From Mycobacterium pseudokansasii (GTDB taxonomy: Bacteria > Actinomycetota > Actinomycetes > Mycobacteriales > Mycobacteriaceae): a stretch of DNA of 64,000 nucleotides. A program made the translations under genes and the position numbers. A model generated the notes under the pieces. The model ran no database searches and was not told the origin of the DNA. It saw nothing but the letters and a program-made list of their open reading frames with translations. The first letter of the stretch is position 1; the number at the start of each line of letters is the position of its first letter. Below, piece after piece: positions 48,937 through 58,700 of the stretch. Location: contig NZ_UPHU01000001.1 in NCBI RefSeq assembly GCF_900566075.1, positions 5,022,325 through 5,086,324 of the forward strand, given 5' to 3'.

Positions 48937-50646
48937 CTATGGGGGTCCGTCGGCGCCGGGCTGGCCGAAGAGCTCGCCGCCACGGCCACCGGTGCCGCCG
49001 GTACCGCCCTGGCTGGCACCGGCTCCGGCACCGCCGTTGCCGCCGTTGCCGACCAACTGGGCACCGCCGCCGTTGCCGCCGATGCCGTTCCCCGCCGGGG
49101 CCATGAAGCCCGCGGGGATGCTGCCGGCGTTGCCGCCGTTGCCGCCGTTGCCGGCGAACAAGCCGCCCTGGCCGCCGTTGCCGCCGTCGCTGGTCTGGTA
49201 CACCGAGCCGGTGCCGCCGCCGTTCAGGTTGCCGGGATTACCGGTATTGCCGCCGTTGGCGCCGGCGCCGCCGTTGCCCCACAGCTGGGCGTCGCCGCCG
49301 AAGCCGCCAAGCGCGCCCGGACCGGCGTTACCGCCGTGATTGCCGCCGCTGCCGCCGTTGCCGCCGTTGCCACCGGCGCCGCCGTTACCCCCGCTACCGA
49401 TCAGCCCGCTCTGGCCGCCCCAGCCACCGAACCCACCGAAGCCGCCGCCGCCGTTGAAGGACAGGGTCGTGCCGCTGTTGCCGCCGCCGTCGGCGCCGTT
49501 CCCGCCGACGCCGCCGGTACCGCCGTTGCCGTAAAGGAGGCCGCCGTTGCCGCCGTTGCCGCCGAAGCCGCCGCCGCCGCCCTGACCAGCAGTCGTAAAG
49601 TCGCCGGTTGCCGCCTGGCCAGCGCCGCCCAATCCGCCGTTGCCACCAGGACCGCCGTTGCCGAAGAACCCGGAGTTGCCGCCGCTGCCCCCGATTGCGC
49701 CGAAGCTGCCGCCGCTGGCGCCGGCGATAATGCCGCTGCCGGCCACGAAGGACCCGCCGTTGCCGGTGTTGCCGCCGGCGCCACCGTCGCCGTAGATCCA
49801 GCCACTATGCCCGCCGTCGCCGCCGTTTCCGGCCTGCCCGCCGGTCCCGCCGACAGAAGAGGCGTTGCTGCTGCCGGTGGCGTCGCCACCGTTGCCGCCG
49901 AGCCCACCGGTACCGCCCTGCCCGAAGAGCACACCGCCGTTGCCGCCGAGACCTCCGTTGCCGCCGCCACCGCCGTTAAGGCCAACGCCGCTGGGGATGG
50001 CCACGGCACTGCTGCCATTGCCACCGACACCGCCTTGTCCGCCGAGCCCGTACAGCCACCCGCCGTTGCCGCCGTTGCCGCCGTTGCCGCCCGCCATGCC
50101 GGCTCCACTAGGGACGACAGGGCCCGCTCCGCCGGCCCCGCCGTTGCCGCCGTTGCCCCACAACCCGGCCGACCCGCCGCTGCCACCGTTCTGGCCCAAT
50201 GCGCCGGAGCCGCCGTTGCCGCCGTTGCCGTACAACCACCCGCCGGGCCCGCCGCTTTGCCCGGTGCCCGGTGCGCCGTTGGCGCCGTTACCGATCAGCG
50301 GGCGCCCGGTGAGCGCCTGCACGGGACTGTTGATCGCGTCAGCCGCAACCTGCATCGGCAGCACGTTGGCCGCCTCCGCGGCCGCGTACTGCCCGGCACC
50401 GCCGCTCATGAGCTGCACGAACTGCTGGTGAAACGAGGCCGCCTGCGCGCTGAGCGCCTGATATGCCTGAGCGTGGGCGCTGAACAACGCCGAAATCGCA
50501 GCCGACACCTCGTCGGCGCCGGCGGGCAGCACACCCGATATCGGGGCCAGCGCCGCCATGTTGGCCTGACCGAGCGTCGAACCAATGCCTGCCAGATCGT
50601 TGGCCGCTGCAGCCACGTACTCGGGCGCGGCGATCACCCACGACAT
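48937..50646 (-). CDS. PE_PGRS family protein
   Basis: The 569-residue protein starts at ATG 50646 ([20 protein letters not shown]) with a full PE domain to about residue 95. A linker with the conserved [19 protein letters not shown] follows, and then hundreds of residues of GGxGGx repeats with intercalated WLYGNGG and LFGQGG words. It ends [17 protein letters not shown], like its neighbour. The frame is intact. PE proteins are exported via ESX-5 with an YxxxD/E-type signal in the PE domain. It is adjacent to another PE_PGRS on the same strand, so the pair probably arose by duplication. Confidence 0.94.
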   Translation of the reverse strand: MSWVIAAPEYVAAAANDLAGIGSTLGQANMAALAPISGVLPAGADEVSAAISALFSAHAQAYQALSAQAASFHQQFVQLMSGGAGQYAAAEAANVLPMQVAADAINSPVQALTGRPLIGNGANGAPGTGQSGGPGGWLYGNGGNGGSGALGQNGGSGGSAGLWGNGGNGGAGGAGPVVPSGAGMAGGNGGNGGNGGWLYGLGGQGGVGGNGSSAVAIPSGVGLNGGGGGNGGLGGNGGVLFGQGGTGGLGGNGGDATGSSNASSVGGTGGQAGNGGDGGHSGWIYGDGGAGGNTGNGGSFVAGSGIIAGASGGSFGAIGGSGGNSGFFGNGGPGGNGGLGGAGQAATGDFTTAGQGGGGGFGGNGGNGGLLYGNGGTGGVGGNGADGGGNSGTTLSFNGGGGFGGFGGWGGQSGLIGSGGNGGAGGNGGNGGSGGNHGGNAGPGALGGFGGDAQLWGNGGAGANGGNTGNPGNLNGGGTGSVYQTSDGGNGGQGGLFAGNGGNGGNAGSIPAGFMAPAGNGIGGNGGGAQLVGNGGNGGAGAGASQGGTGGTGGRGGELFGQPGADGPP

Positions 50647-50782
50647 GTTCGAACCTCCCCGTCACTGCAGAGTCCCGCAATCGCGAAGTGACGTGCGACA
50701 CAATGCGGAATACCGATGTTATCGCGAACTGGAGGGTCAATCGCACGCTTCTTGACAAACCGTCAAGAAACTCATGCCGTGC

Positions 50783-51526
50783 TTAGACTGGCGCTCGCAC
50801 AAGGTAGGTATCCATAATCCAGCCATGCCGCGCCCGCTTCTCGGCGCGCAATGCCGCGATACGTGCCCCGACCTCGCCGACGGTGCCCGCAACCAGCAAT
50901 TCGTCGGCAGTACCCAGGTACGCGCCCCACCAGATGCGGGTTTGCGGCGGGCAGCTCTGGAACGAACATTCGGCGTCCAGCATCACCACCGCCGAACCGG
51001 TGAGTCCCCGCGCACGCAACTGCCTGCCGGTGGTGATGAGCACGGGAGCGCCGACGTCGTTGAGCGGGATGCGGTGCCGGGCGGTCAACGCCTGGACCGC
51101 GGTGATACCCGGGATGACGTCATAGCTGATGTCGACCTCGGCGGACACCGCTTCCAGAATGCGCAGCGTGCTGTCGTACAGCGACGGGTCGCCCCACGCC
51201 AGAAAGGCGCCCACACCGTCGGGACCCAGTTCGGCGGCGATGGCCGCCGCCCAGATGCGTGCGCGCGCCGCATGCCAGTCAAAGACCGCCTTCTGGTAGT
51301 CGGTGTCGGTCGCGCGCTCGGGGTCGGGCAGCTCGACGAATCGGTATCCCGGCTCCCGGATGAACCGCTCGCAGATCGTGCGCCGCAATGCCACCAGGTC
51401 GCTTTTGGTCTCACCCTTGTCCATCGCGAAGAACACCTGCGTGTCGTTGAGCGCGTTGATCGCCTGCACAGTCAGGTAGTCGGGGTCTCCGGCGCCGATG
51501 CCGATGACGTGGATGTGCCGGCCCAT
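50783..51526 (-). CDS. cobF: Precorrin-6A synthase (deacetylating) CobF
   Basis: CobF is a SAM-dependent methyltransferase of aerobic cobalamin synthesis that methylates C-1 of the corrin ring with loss of acetate. The 247 residues, start ATG 51526 (MGRHIHVIGIGAGDPDYLT), show the tetrapyrrole methylase fold: the glycine-rich GIGAGDPDYLTVQA, AFLAWGDPSLYDSTLRI and VIPGITAVQALTARH. From memory, cobF is missing from M. tuberculosis but present in M. canettii and other mycobacteria, and this locus is where it was lost. No other cob gene is adjacent. It is divergent from the AurF-like gene. Confidence 0.93.
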   Translation of the reverse strand: MGRHIHVIGIGAGDPDYLTVQAINALNDTQVFFAMDKGETKSDLVALRRTICERFIREPGYRFVELPDPERATDTDYQKAVFDWHAARARIWAAAIAAELGPDGVGAFLAWGDPSLYDSTLRILEAVSAEVDISYDVIPGITAVQALTARHRIPLNDVGAPVLITTGRQLRARGLTGSAVVMLDAECSFQSCPPQTRIWWGAYLGTADELLVAGTVGEVGARIAALRAEKRARHGWIMDTYLVRAPV

Positions 51527-51592
51527 GCAACACAACGTAATTCAGATCTCGGAATGCCTATCCGAGACCTCCGGTACCTAGTACCCTGAGTA

Positions 51593-51621
51593 TTGACTAT
51601 CGAGTGTGATCTCCCTAACGT
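51593..51621 (+). promoter_or_regulatory. Predicted SigA-type promoter of AurF-like gene
   Basis: TTGACT (51593-51598) and TAACGT (51616-51621) are separated by 17 bp, close to the -35/-10 pattern of mycobacterial housekeeping promoters, about 30 bp before the proposed ATG. A GAAGGGA ribosome site follows at about 51637-51643. Confidence 0.45.
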
Positions 51622-51650
51622 CTGAACCGCCTGATGAAGGGACACCAACG

Positions 51651-52571
51651 ATGACCACCGCGGTGAAACCAAGTGGGCCCACATCAAGTGGACCCAGTCG
51701 TGAGGAGTTCTCCGAGCGTCTGCTCAAGGGTTCGGTCAAGAAGTCCTATGAGCCCGTCGTCGACATCGACTGGGATGCCCCGCTGGATCCGGATAAGTTC
51801 TACCTGCCGCCCAAACTCGTCTCGCTCTACGGCACCCCGGTGTGGGACGAAATGACCCGCGAGCAGCAAATCGAGTTGTCCAAACAGGAACTGGTCAACA
51901 CGCTGTCGGCCGGGATCTGGTTCGAGAACATGCTCAACCAATCGCTGTTGCGCACCATCTTGCACGAGGACCCCACCAGTCGCTCGACGCATTACAAGCT
52001 GACCGAACTGGGCGACGAGACCCGCCACATGGTGATGTTCGGCAAAGCCATCGAGCGCATCGGCGCCAAGCCGGTGCGGCCCCGGAGGGTGCACCGGATG
52101 GTGATCAACACGCTGCCGCTGGCTTTCCAGCGAGGTTCGATGCTGTGGGTGGCCGCCCTGATCGGCGAGGAGATCTTCGACTCGCTGCAGCGACAGATGA
52201 TGGACGACCCGGAACTGCAACCGATTATCCAGCGGCTCATGCGGATTCACGTCACTGAAGAGGCCCGCCATATCCAGTTCGCCCGTGATGGCGCACGCAG
52301 GCGGGTAGCCGAAATGCCGCGGCTCAACCGATGGTTCATGGCCAACATCAACGGACTCGGCGGATACTTCTTCCGGTACCTGTTCAGCAATCCGATCCCA
52401 TACGCGCGCACCGGCCTTGACCCGAGGCGGGCCCGCATGATTGCGCGCAACAGCCCGCACCGCTACCAGATGCAGGTGGCCGGATTCGCGCCGCTGGCAG
52501 CGTTTTTGACCGAGGTGGGTCTGATGGGCCCCATCGCGCGCCGCGCCTGGAAGCGCAGCAAGTTTCTGTGA
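51651..52571 (+). CDS. AurF-like di-iron oxygenase family protein
   Basis: The 306-residue protein begins at ATG 51651 (MTTAVKPSGPTSSGPSREEF). The core is a four-helix-bundle, ferritin-like di-iron protein with ligand clusters ELGDETRHMVMF (near 138), GEEIFD (near 184) and VTEEARHIQFARDGA (near 214). These resemble the ExnDExxH patterns of the AurF/CmlI N-oxygenase and membrane-associated DUF families. There is no classical signal peptide. Its stop codon overlaps the start of the next gene, an FAD-dependent monooxygenase, so the two are coupled and may act in the same oxidation. Substrate unknown. Confidence 0.8.
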   Translation: MTTAVKPSGPTSSGPSREEFSERLLKGSVKKSYEPVVDIDWDAPLDPDKFYLPPKLVSLYGTPVWDEMTREQQIELSKQELVNTLSAGIWFENMLNQSLLRTILHEDPTSRSTHYKLTELGDETRHMVMFGKAIERIGAKPVRPRRVHRMVINTLPLAFQRGSMLWVAALIGEEIFDSLQRQMMDDPELQPIIQRLMRIHVTEEARHIQFARDGARRRVAEMPRLNRWFMANINGLGGYFFRYLFSNPIPYARTGLDPRRARMIARNSPHRYQMQVAGFAPLAAFLTEVGLMGPIARRAWKRSKFL

Positions 52572-53809
52572 TCGAGGCGCCCGGCCTGCACCACGTGATC
52601 ATCGTCGGTGCGGGTGCCCGCGGCCGGGTCGCCCGGGCCACATTGGCGGCGGCCGGTGTCAGTGACGTTGTCGTCGTCGACAGCGCCGCCGACCCGGCGC
52701 TGGACGTGCTCGCTGCGGTGTTCGACGACGACACCGACGCCTGGGGGCTGACCACCGCTGGCGGCGACGTTGTCCGTGGCCGCGTCGTCATTGCCGCACA
52801 CCCGCCGCCGTATGTTCCGTGGATACCGGACCTGCCCGGGCGCAACGACTTTGGCGGCGAATCGTTTCATGCGGCGGCCTGGGATCCGGCCTTCGAGGCG
52901 GCCGGCAAACGCATTGTCGCGGTGGGCACCGACGCCGCCGTCGCCCGGCACCTCGACCGGCTGGTGGACTCGGCGGCCTCGGTCACCGTTGTTGCCCAGC
53001 CACCGCGCCGCGTGGTCTCTGACCTGCCGCTGATGACAACCCGAGCCCGACGCTGGCTGCGTCGCCGCCTTCGCGGCGAGCAGCCGCGACGATCAGCCAC
53101 AGTGGCCGGTTCGGCGATCGCGGCGCTGACGCCGTCGGGCGTCCGCACCCACGACGGTGTCGAATACGGCACCGACGCGATCATCTACGGCACCGGCTTC
53201 GCCATCCCCGATCAGCTGCCCGACCGGGCGCTGGTTGGCGCACGTGGTGTGACCATCCGGCAGGCCTGGCACGACGGCATGGAGCCCTTCCTCGGCATCG
53301 CCGTGCACGGCTTCCCCAACTACTTCTTCATCTCCGGTCCCGATAACGTCGACGTGGCCACGCAAACCCGCTACACCGCCGAGTGCCTGGACCTGATGAA
53401 CCGCACCGCCAGCTCCCGCATCGAGGTGCTGTGCAGCAGTCAGCAGGTGTTCAACGAGCGCGCCCAATTGCAGCCCGTCCGGGCGCAGCGGGTGTCCGGG
53501 GCGTTCGATCTGTCCGCCAGCGCGCCCGGTGACGACACCTACGACGGGACCGCGACGTTGGAAGTAGGCGGAACCCGCCTCCCGGTGCGTGTCCACTTGA
53601 CCGGTCGCCTCGATCCGATCGACGGCAATTACCACTGGCAAGGGACCGTCCTCGATCCGCTGCCGCAGGCCCCGCTCACCCAATCAAGGAGCGCGACATT
53701 GACAGTCGGTGAACGTAGCGCGCCTGCCCGCATCGTCGAACAAACGCCCTGGGGCACGCACTCCGTCGCCGGAGTGGGGGCACCACCCTACCCGTCAAGC
53801 GGCCGGTAG
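52568..53809 (+). CDS. FAD-dependent monooxygenase-like protein with DUF4873-type C-terminus
   Basis: The 413-residue protein overlaps the di-iron gene stop (GTGA). It opens with a dinucleotide-binding motif (HVIIVGAGARGRVARATL). A second nucleotide-binding stretch follows (IVAVGTDAAVARHLDRL), and IIYGTGF marks the late FAD motif. The region between the first strand and VVIAAHPPPYVPWIPDLPG is much shorter than in Baeyer-Villiger enzymes, so part of the usual FAD domain is absent. The final 100 residues (FDLSASAPGDDTYDGTATLEV to PWGTHSV) resemble DUF4873. In M. tuberculosis the locus is Rv0943c, which from memory abuts the cobF deletion. It may be a reductase or oxygenase partner of the upstream protein. 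Confidence 0.8.
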   Translation: MIEAPGLHHVIIVGAGARGRVARATLAAAGVSDVVVVDSAADPALDVLAAVFDDDTDAWGLTTAGGDVVRGRVVIAAHPPPYVPWIPDLPGRNDFGGESFHAAAWDPAFEAAGKRIVAVGTDAAVARHLDRLVDSAASVTVVAQPPRRVVSDLPLMTTRARRWLRRRLRGEQPRRSATVAGSAIAALTPSGVRTHDGVEYGTDAIIYGTGFAIPDQLPDRALVGARGVTIRQAWHDGMEPFLGIAVHGFPNYFFISGPDNVDVATQTRYTAECLDLMNRTASSRIEVLCSSQQVFNERAQLQPVRAQRVSGAFDLSASAPGDDTYDGTATLEVGGTRLPVRVHLTGRLDPIDGNYHWQGTVLDPLPQAPLTQSRSATLTVGERSAPARIVEQTPWGTHSVAGVGAPPYPSSGR

Positions 53810-54307
53810 CAGCAGCTTCCCCGCCATCGTTGCGCCGATTCCTCCCGCTCGACCGGGCAGTTCCCGATAGGCTGAGTGCCTGCCAGACTAGAGGTTGACC
53901 GCGTGCCTATTGCGGGTAACCGCCCTGGGTGGCTGGTGCTGCGGCAGACGACGACACAAACGAGAGCGGCATGGTCGGCGAGGTAGCGTTCGGCTCTTGG
54001 GAGCGGGGTCCGGGGATTGACCCGGCCCGCGCCGGCCGATGGGCCGACGAGCGGACCCCACGGTCGGGTGACGCCAGCGGCCGTAGGCAATTCGCGATAC
54101 TTGACCGAAGATGGAAATCTCCGCCGCTCCCGCGGGCGGCATCCTCAAGCAATTGCACGGGTAGCAGTTCGAGGAGCAGGACATGGAACCGGACCACAGG
54201 ACGGACCTGGCAGGCCGGTTCATGACGTCCCGCCGTCATGCAACCGGGCTTACCCCCGCACCGCCCAGGCCGCGGTTGAGTGGGACGGCCCCGGAAGGTC
54301 GGCTGCG
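53810..54307. other. Intergenic region without recognised gene
   Basis: About 500 bp lies between the monooxygenase and the STAS-like gene. Several short frames exist on both strands (for example 53788-54090 minus). None has family sequence I know, a clear ribosome site or a signal. In M. tuberculosis a small gene, Rv0942, is annotated in the equivalent gap; I cannot confirm a counterpart. Confidence 0.5.
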
Positions 54308-55072
54308 GTGAGCGCGGTGGCCAAGTCGTCGAGCTCGCTGGCCGTTGCGACACGACTCGAGCAGTCGGCCGTCGTCCTGGCAGTCGAAGGGGTGCTCGGC
54401 GCGGCCAACTCGGCGGCGCTGCGCGACAGCATCATGAAGGCGACGCTGGACGAGCCGACCGCCGTGATCGTCAACGTGAGCGGGCTGCAGGTTCCCGACG
54501 ACGCGGCGTGGTCGGCCTTTGTCGGCGCACGCTGGCAGGCCGACACCCGACCGAACGTTCCGATCGTGCTCGTGTGCGCCAATCGCGCCGGCCGCGACGC
54601 GGTCACCCGCTGCGGAGTCGCGGCATTCATGCCGGTCTATCCCACCGAGAAGGGTGCGATGAAGGCGGTCGGACGGCTCGCGCGCCGCAACGTCCGGCAT
54701 GCCCAGGCGCAACTGCCCGCGCATTTGAACAGCCTTCGCGAGTCGCGGCAACTGGTTCGCGAATGGCTCACCTCCTGGTCCAAGCCCGGGCTGATCCCCG
54801 TCGCGTTGGTGGTCGTCAACGTATTCGTGGAGAACGTGCTCAAACACACCAGCAGTGAGCCGGTGGTACGGGTGTTCAGCGACGGTCCGACGGCGACGAT
54901 CGCGGTCTCCGACGGCAGCACTGCTCCGGCCATACAGCTGAAATCTCCGCCCAAGGGCATCGACGTGTCCGGCCTGGCCATTGTCGATGCGTTGTGCCGC
55001 GCGTGGGGCAGCACTCCCACATCGTCCGGCAAGACGGTCTGGGCGATCATCGGCCCGGAAAACCAGCTGTAG
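54308..55072 (+). CDS. STAS-like plus HATPase-like regulatory protein
   Basis: The 254-residue protein from GTG 54308 (MSAVAKSSSSLAVATRLEQS) has two parts. Residues 10-110 form an anti-sigma-factor-antagonist (STAS)-like domain (AVVLAVEGVLGAANSAALRD, PTAVIVNVSGLQVPDDAAW). Residues 140-254 resemble an anti-sigma-factor HATPase (VALVVVNVFVENVLKHTSSE = N-box; GIDVSGLAIVDALCRAWG = G-box; GKTVWAIIGP). This suggests a fused partner-switch regulator of an alternative sigma factor. There is no sigma gene nearby. Longer upstream frames lack a start signal. From memory it corresponds to Rv0941c. Confidence 0.82.
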   Translation: MSAVAKSSSSLAVATRLEQSAVVLAVEGVLGAANSAALRDSIMKATLDEPTAVIVNVSGLQVPDDAAWSAFVGARWQADTRPNVPIVLVCANRAGRDAVTRCGVAAFMPVYPTEKGAMKAVGRLARRNVRHAQAQLPAHLNSLRESRQLVREWLTSWSKPGLIPVALVVVNVFVENVLKHTSSEPVVRVFSDGPTATIAVSDGSTAPAIQLKSPPKGIDVSGLAIVDALCRAWGSTPTSSGKTVWAIIGPENQL

Positions 55073-55207
55073 CGGAATCCGCCTGCCGGGACACGGCGCG
55101 CGGGGCAGCGAGTGTGCGCCGGCGGTTTTGGCTGTGCTAGCCGGGCAGGTGTTTCACGGTTCGTCGGCCCTGGCGACCCGGTCAACTCACCGCAGATACG
55201 GCGAAAT

Positions 55208-55221
55208 GAGAACGCGTCCTA
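55208..55221. promoter_or_regulatory. Degenerate KstR-like box before second F420-type oxidoreductase
   Basis: GAGAACGCGTCCTA matches the KstR pattern TNNAACNNGTTNNA at all but two fixed positions (G for T at the start, GTC for GTT). It lies 41 bp upstream of the GTG at 55263. Support is weaker than for the site at 33042. Confidence 0.35.
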
Positions 55222-55262
55222 GTATTCGGGCATGAGGCCCGCTCACAGAAGGTACGGATGAC

Positions 55263-56132
55263 GTGCGGTTCAGCTACGCAGAGGCAATGACAGACCCGGC
55301 GTTCTATATTCCGCTGGCCCAGGCGGCCGAAGCAGCCGGCTACAGCAGCATGACGATCGCCGACAGCCTGGCCTACCCGTACGAGTCCGACTCGAAGTAC
55401 CCCTACACTCCGGACGGCAACCGGGAATTCTTGGAGGACAAGGAGGTCATCGAAACCTTCGTCCTGACCGCCGCGTTGGGTGCGGTGACCACGACGCTGA
55501 GGTTCAACTTCTTCGTGCTCAAGCTACCCGTCCGGCCGCCGGCACTGGTGGCCAAGCAAGCGGGTTCGCTGGCAGCGCTGATCGGCAACCGGGTGGGGCT
55601 CGGCGTGGGCACCAGCCCGTGGCCGGAGGACTACGAGCTGATGGGCGTGCCGTTTGCCAAGCGGGGCAAGCGAATTGACGAATGCATCGAAATCGTCAAA
55701 GGGCTCACCACCGGAGACTACTTCGAATTCCACGGCGAGTTCTACGACATCCCGAAGACGAAGATGAGCCCGGCTCCCACCCAGCCGATCCCGATCCTGG
55801 TGGGCGGCCACGCCGATGCCGCCCTGCGGCGCGCGGCACGCCTGGACGGCTGGATGCACGGCGGCGGCACCAGCGCCGAAGAACTCGACCGACTTATCGC
55901 CCGTGTCAAGATGTTTCGAGACGAGCAGGGTACGACCGGCCCGTTTGAGATCCATGTGATCTCGATGGACGCCTACACCGCGGACGGTGTCAAGCGGCTC
56001 GAGGACAAGGGCGTCACCGACGTCATCGTGGGTTTCCGCTGGCCCTACGTCAAGGGGCCCGACACCGAGCCCCTGGAGAAAAAGATCCGTCACCTGGAAC
56101 GGTATGCGGATAAGGTGATCGCGAAAGTCTAG
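55263..56132 (+). CDS. LLM-class F420-dependent oxidoreductase
   Basis: The 289-residue protein, GTG 55263 (MRFSYAEAMTDPAFYIPLAQ), has the TIM-barrel luciferase-like fold. Visible landmarks are AAEAAGYSSMTIADSLAYPY, VVTTTLRFNFFVLKLPVR-like (AVTTTLRFNFFVLKLPVR), GNRVGLGVGTSPWPEDYELMG and PIPILVGGHADAALRRAARLDGWMHGG. Family members usually use F420. A weak KstR-like box precedes it. From memory it corresponds to Rv0940c. It converges on the enoyl-CoA hydratase gene with only 3 bp between the stops. Confidence 0.87.
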   Translation: MRFSYAEAMTDPAFYIPLAQAAEAAGYSSMTIADSLAYPYESDSKYPYTPDGNREFLEDKEVIETFVLTAALGAVTTTLRFNFFVLKLPVRPPALVAKQAGSLAALIGNRVGLGVGTSPWPEDYELMGVPFAKRGKRIDECIEIVKGLTTGDYFEFHGEFYDIPKTKMSPAPTQPIPILVGGHADAALRRAARLDGWMHGGGTSAEELDRLIARVKMFRDEQGTTGPFEIHVISMDAYTADGVKRLEDKGVTDVIVGFRWPYVKGPDTEPLEKKIRHLERYADKVIAKV

Positions 56133-56135
56133 GCA

Positions 56136-56942
56136 TCACAGGGGATCCCATTTGGGTGCGCGCTTCTCCCGATGCGCTTTGGCGGCTTCGGCCGGATTAT
56201 CGGTGAAGCCGGTGAGCATTTGGGTGCGGTTCTCGATTTCGATGGCATGCCGCAAGCTGGGCGCGTCCAGTGCAGTATTGAGTCCGATCTTGGTCTGCCA
56301 CACACCGAAAGCGTTATTCTCGGCGATCTCGCGAGCCTTGGTCAGCGTCGCCGGCATCAGGTCGCCCGGCGCCACCACCTCGTGGACCAGCTTGATGCGG
56401 TAGGCCTCGGCCGCGTCGATGATGCGTCCGGTCAGCATGAGTTCCCGCGCCACTCCGGCGCCGACGATCTTCGGTAGCAGGTAGCTGGCGCCCATGTCCA
56501 TCGACGAGAAGCCGGCCTTGATGAACGCCGAGCCGAACCGGGCTTGCTCGGAAGCGATGCGGATGTCGCAGTGCAGCGCGAACGCCAGCCCGCCCCCGAC
56601 GGCGGCACCGTTGACCGCGGCGATCACCGGTATGGGCAGCTCGTAGAGCCTCACGTACAGATCGGCCAGCCGCACCTGGGAGTCGTAATGGGTCTTGAAT
56701 GCGGGACTGGCCGGCTTGGCCTTGACCCACGGCTCGCCGGTGCCGCTGAGGTCGGCGCCGGCGCAGAATCCCCGTCCGGCTCCGGTGAGGATCGCCACCC
56801 GGAATTCGGCCCGGTTGAGCACGTCCAGCACGTCATCCATCGCGTCGATCAGCGAGCCGTCAATGGCGTTCAACAGCCCGGGCCGGTTCAACGTGACCAG
56901 CGCGATGTCCTCTTCGAGCGTCTGCAATTCGACTGCGGCCAT
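56136..56942 (-). CDS. Enoyl-CoA hydratase/isomerase family protein
   Basis: The 268-residue crotonase-fold protein has oxyanion-hole segments TGAGRGFCAGADL (near 53) and AVNGAAVGGGLAFALHCDIR (near 112), and GARFGSAF-like SEQARFGSAFIKAG. The proposed catalytic Glu/Asp positions fall in SSMDMGASYLLP rather than the usual GGTQRLPR, so this may be an isomerase-type or atypical member. It ends in a basic tail (HREKRAPKWDPL). ATG 56942. Neighbouring gene order differs from M. tuberculosis from here on. Confidence 0.9.
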   Translation of the reverse strand: MAAVELQTLEEDIALVTLNRPGLLNAIDGSLIDAMDDVLDVLNRAEFRVAILTGAGRGFCAGADLSGTGEPWVKAKPASPAFKTHYDSQVRLADLYVRLYELPIPVIAAVNGAAVGGGLAFALHCDIRIASEQARFGSAFIKAGFSSMDMGASYLLPKIVGAGVARELMLTGRIIDAAEAYRIKLVHEVVAPGDLMPATLTKAREIAENNAFGVWQTKIGLNTALDAPSLRHAIEIENRTQMLTGFTDNPAEAAKAHREKRAPKWDPL

Positions 56943-57208
56943 ACCCGCACCGTATCCCGAGCCTTGCAGTTATGGCGCTGGCGCGGTGAGGTGATCGCCC
57001 GGGGCCTGGTGTAGGGACGCTGTCCGTGTGGGGTCGGCGGTCGGCGGCATTGGTGCGTTTGCAACCCGTTGCTACCCGAGGTATCGCCGCGCCGCGGTAG
57101 GCCCGGCGAAAATGGATGGCTGTTCGCTGTGAGAGAACACGTGAAATCTGTTGTTTGGCAGTCACTTTCTGCCCGATTCTTGTCGGTGTCGGTCGATAGA
57201 TTGCGGGT

Positions 57209-58582
57209 ATGAGCTCGGGCGGTGTCGTGGATCGGCAGACGGTCACGGCGGTCTTTGGTGCACTCGATGCCGCGGTGGATAGGTTGGTGGATTTGAACTT
57301 TGATGCCTTGACCACCCCGGAGTGGTTGGCGTTGGTGGAGCGGTGTGAAAAGGTGCGCCGGCGGCTGCCGGTGGCTGAGCATCAGCTGATCAACAACCTG
57401 GCCCGCCAAGCCAGCACCGAAGAGCTAGGCGGCAAGCTGTCGCATGCGATCGCCGACTGGGCGCTGATCAGCCGCACCGAGGCCAGCCGGCGCATCAAAG
57501 CCGCCGCCGATCTGGGGCCGCGGCGCGGGCTGACCGGAGAACCGATCGCCCCGGTACTGGCCGGGGCCGTCGCCGCCCAACGCGACGGAAAATTGGGCGG
57601 CGAAAGCATCCACGTGATCCGACGTTTCTACCACCAGCTGCCGGGCTGGGTCGATCAAGCCACCCGCGAGCGCGCCGAAGCCCAGCTGGCCCGCCAAGGC
57701 AGCCAGTTTCGCCCCGAACAGTTAGCGGGGTTGGCCGACACCCTCGCTGATTGTCTCAATCCCGACGGCACCTACCGCGACGAGGACCGCGCCCGCCGCC
57801 GCGGCCTGACCTTAGGCAGCCAGCAAGCCGATGGCATGTCGGAGCTGCGTGGGCTGATCACCCCCGAGCTGCGCGCCACCGTCGAAGCCGTGCTGGCCAC
57901 ACTGGGTGCCCCCGGCATGTGCAACCCCGAATCGAAAACCCCCTGTGTGGAGGGCACCCCCAGTCAAGCCGCCATCGACACCGACACCCGCTCAGCGGCC
58001 CAACGCAACCACGACGGGCTGCTGGCCGGGCTGCGCGGCCTGCTGGCGTCGGGGGAGTTGGGTCAGCACAACGGCCTACCCGCGACGATCATCGTGTCCA
58101 CCACACTGGCCGAACTGGAAGCCGCTGCCGGACAAGGACTCACCGGCGCCGGCACCCTGCTGCCGATGAGCGATGTGATCCGGCTGGCCCGCCACGCCCG
58201 GCATTATCTCGCGGTTTTCGACGGCGGTAAGGCGTTGGCGCTGTATCACAGCAAACGGCTGGCCTCACCGGGGCAGCGAATCGTGTTGTATGGCAAGGAG
58301 CGCGGGTGCAGCGCGCCGGGTTGTGACGTCAAGGGCTACTTCTGCGAGGTCCACCACGTCATCCCCTACGCCCAATCACCCACCACCGACGTCAACCAAC
58401 TCACCTTCGCCTGCGGCGGCCACCACCCACTAGCCGACAAAGGCTGGAGCACCCGCAAAAACACCCACGGCGACACCGAATGGACACCCCCACCACATCT
58501 CGACCGCGGCCAACCCCGCACCAACACCATGCACCATCCCGAAAAACTCCTCCACGCAGACGAAGACGACGAGACGGAGTAG
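57209..58582 (+). CDS. 13E12-repeat family DUF222/HNH endonuclease-like protein
   Basis: The 457-residue protein, start ATG 57209 ([20 protein letters not shown]), has an N-terminal DUF222 domain ([20 protein letters not shown]) and a C-terminal HNH nuclease motif: [20 protein letters not shown], then [16 protein letters not shown], with two zinc-binding Cys, the HH pair and a final His. REP13E12 proteins are multi-copy in mycobacteria; in M. tuberculosis prophages can use such copies as attachment sites. The frame is intact. No att-like repeats or phage genes were seen beside it. Confidence 0.92.
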   Translation: MSSGGVVDRQTVTAVFGALDAAVDRLVDLNFDALTTPEWLALVERCEKVRRRLPVAEHQLINNLARQASTEELGGKLSHAIADWALISRTEASRRIKAAADLGPRRGLTGEPIAPVLAGAVAAQRDGKLGGESIHVIRRFYHQLPGWVDQATRERAEAQLARQGSQFRPEQLAGLADTLADCLNPDGTYRDEDRARRRGLTLGSQQADGMSELRGLITPELRATVEAVLATLGAPGMCNPESKTPCVEGTPSQAAIDTDTRSAAQRNHDGLLAGLRGLLASGELGQHNGLPATIIVSTTLAELEAAAGQGLTGAGTLLPMSDVIRLARHARHYLAVFDGGKALALYHSKRLASPGQRIVLYGKERGCSAPGCDVKGYFCEVHHVIPYAQSPTTDVNQLTFACGGHHPLADKGWSTRKNTHGDTEWTPPPHLDRGQPRTNTMHHPEKLLHADEDDETE

Positions 58583-58700
58583 CTTTGTCGACCTTGGGGG
58601 CTCAGCCATTCGGCAGGAACGCAGAAATCGCCTCGCCAGTGCCGATACGTTGCGATGCATCCAATCATGTTGTTCGCCAACGTGATCGCGCTACCAGCGG

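Noticed and set aside
49336..50691. Long Ala/Val/Pro-rich reading frames opposite the PE_PGRS genes
   Set aside because: They are mirror frames of GGx repeats (GCC/CCG composition) with no start signal; the same applies near 60761-62166.
53788..54223. Small minus-strand frames as a counterpart of Rv0942
   Set aside because: No recognisable sequence or ribosome site; I cannot support a gene.
57209..58582. Prophage attachment at the 13E12 gene
   Set aside because: No integrase, phage genes or att-like duplication flank it in the window.
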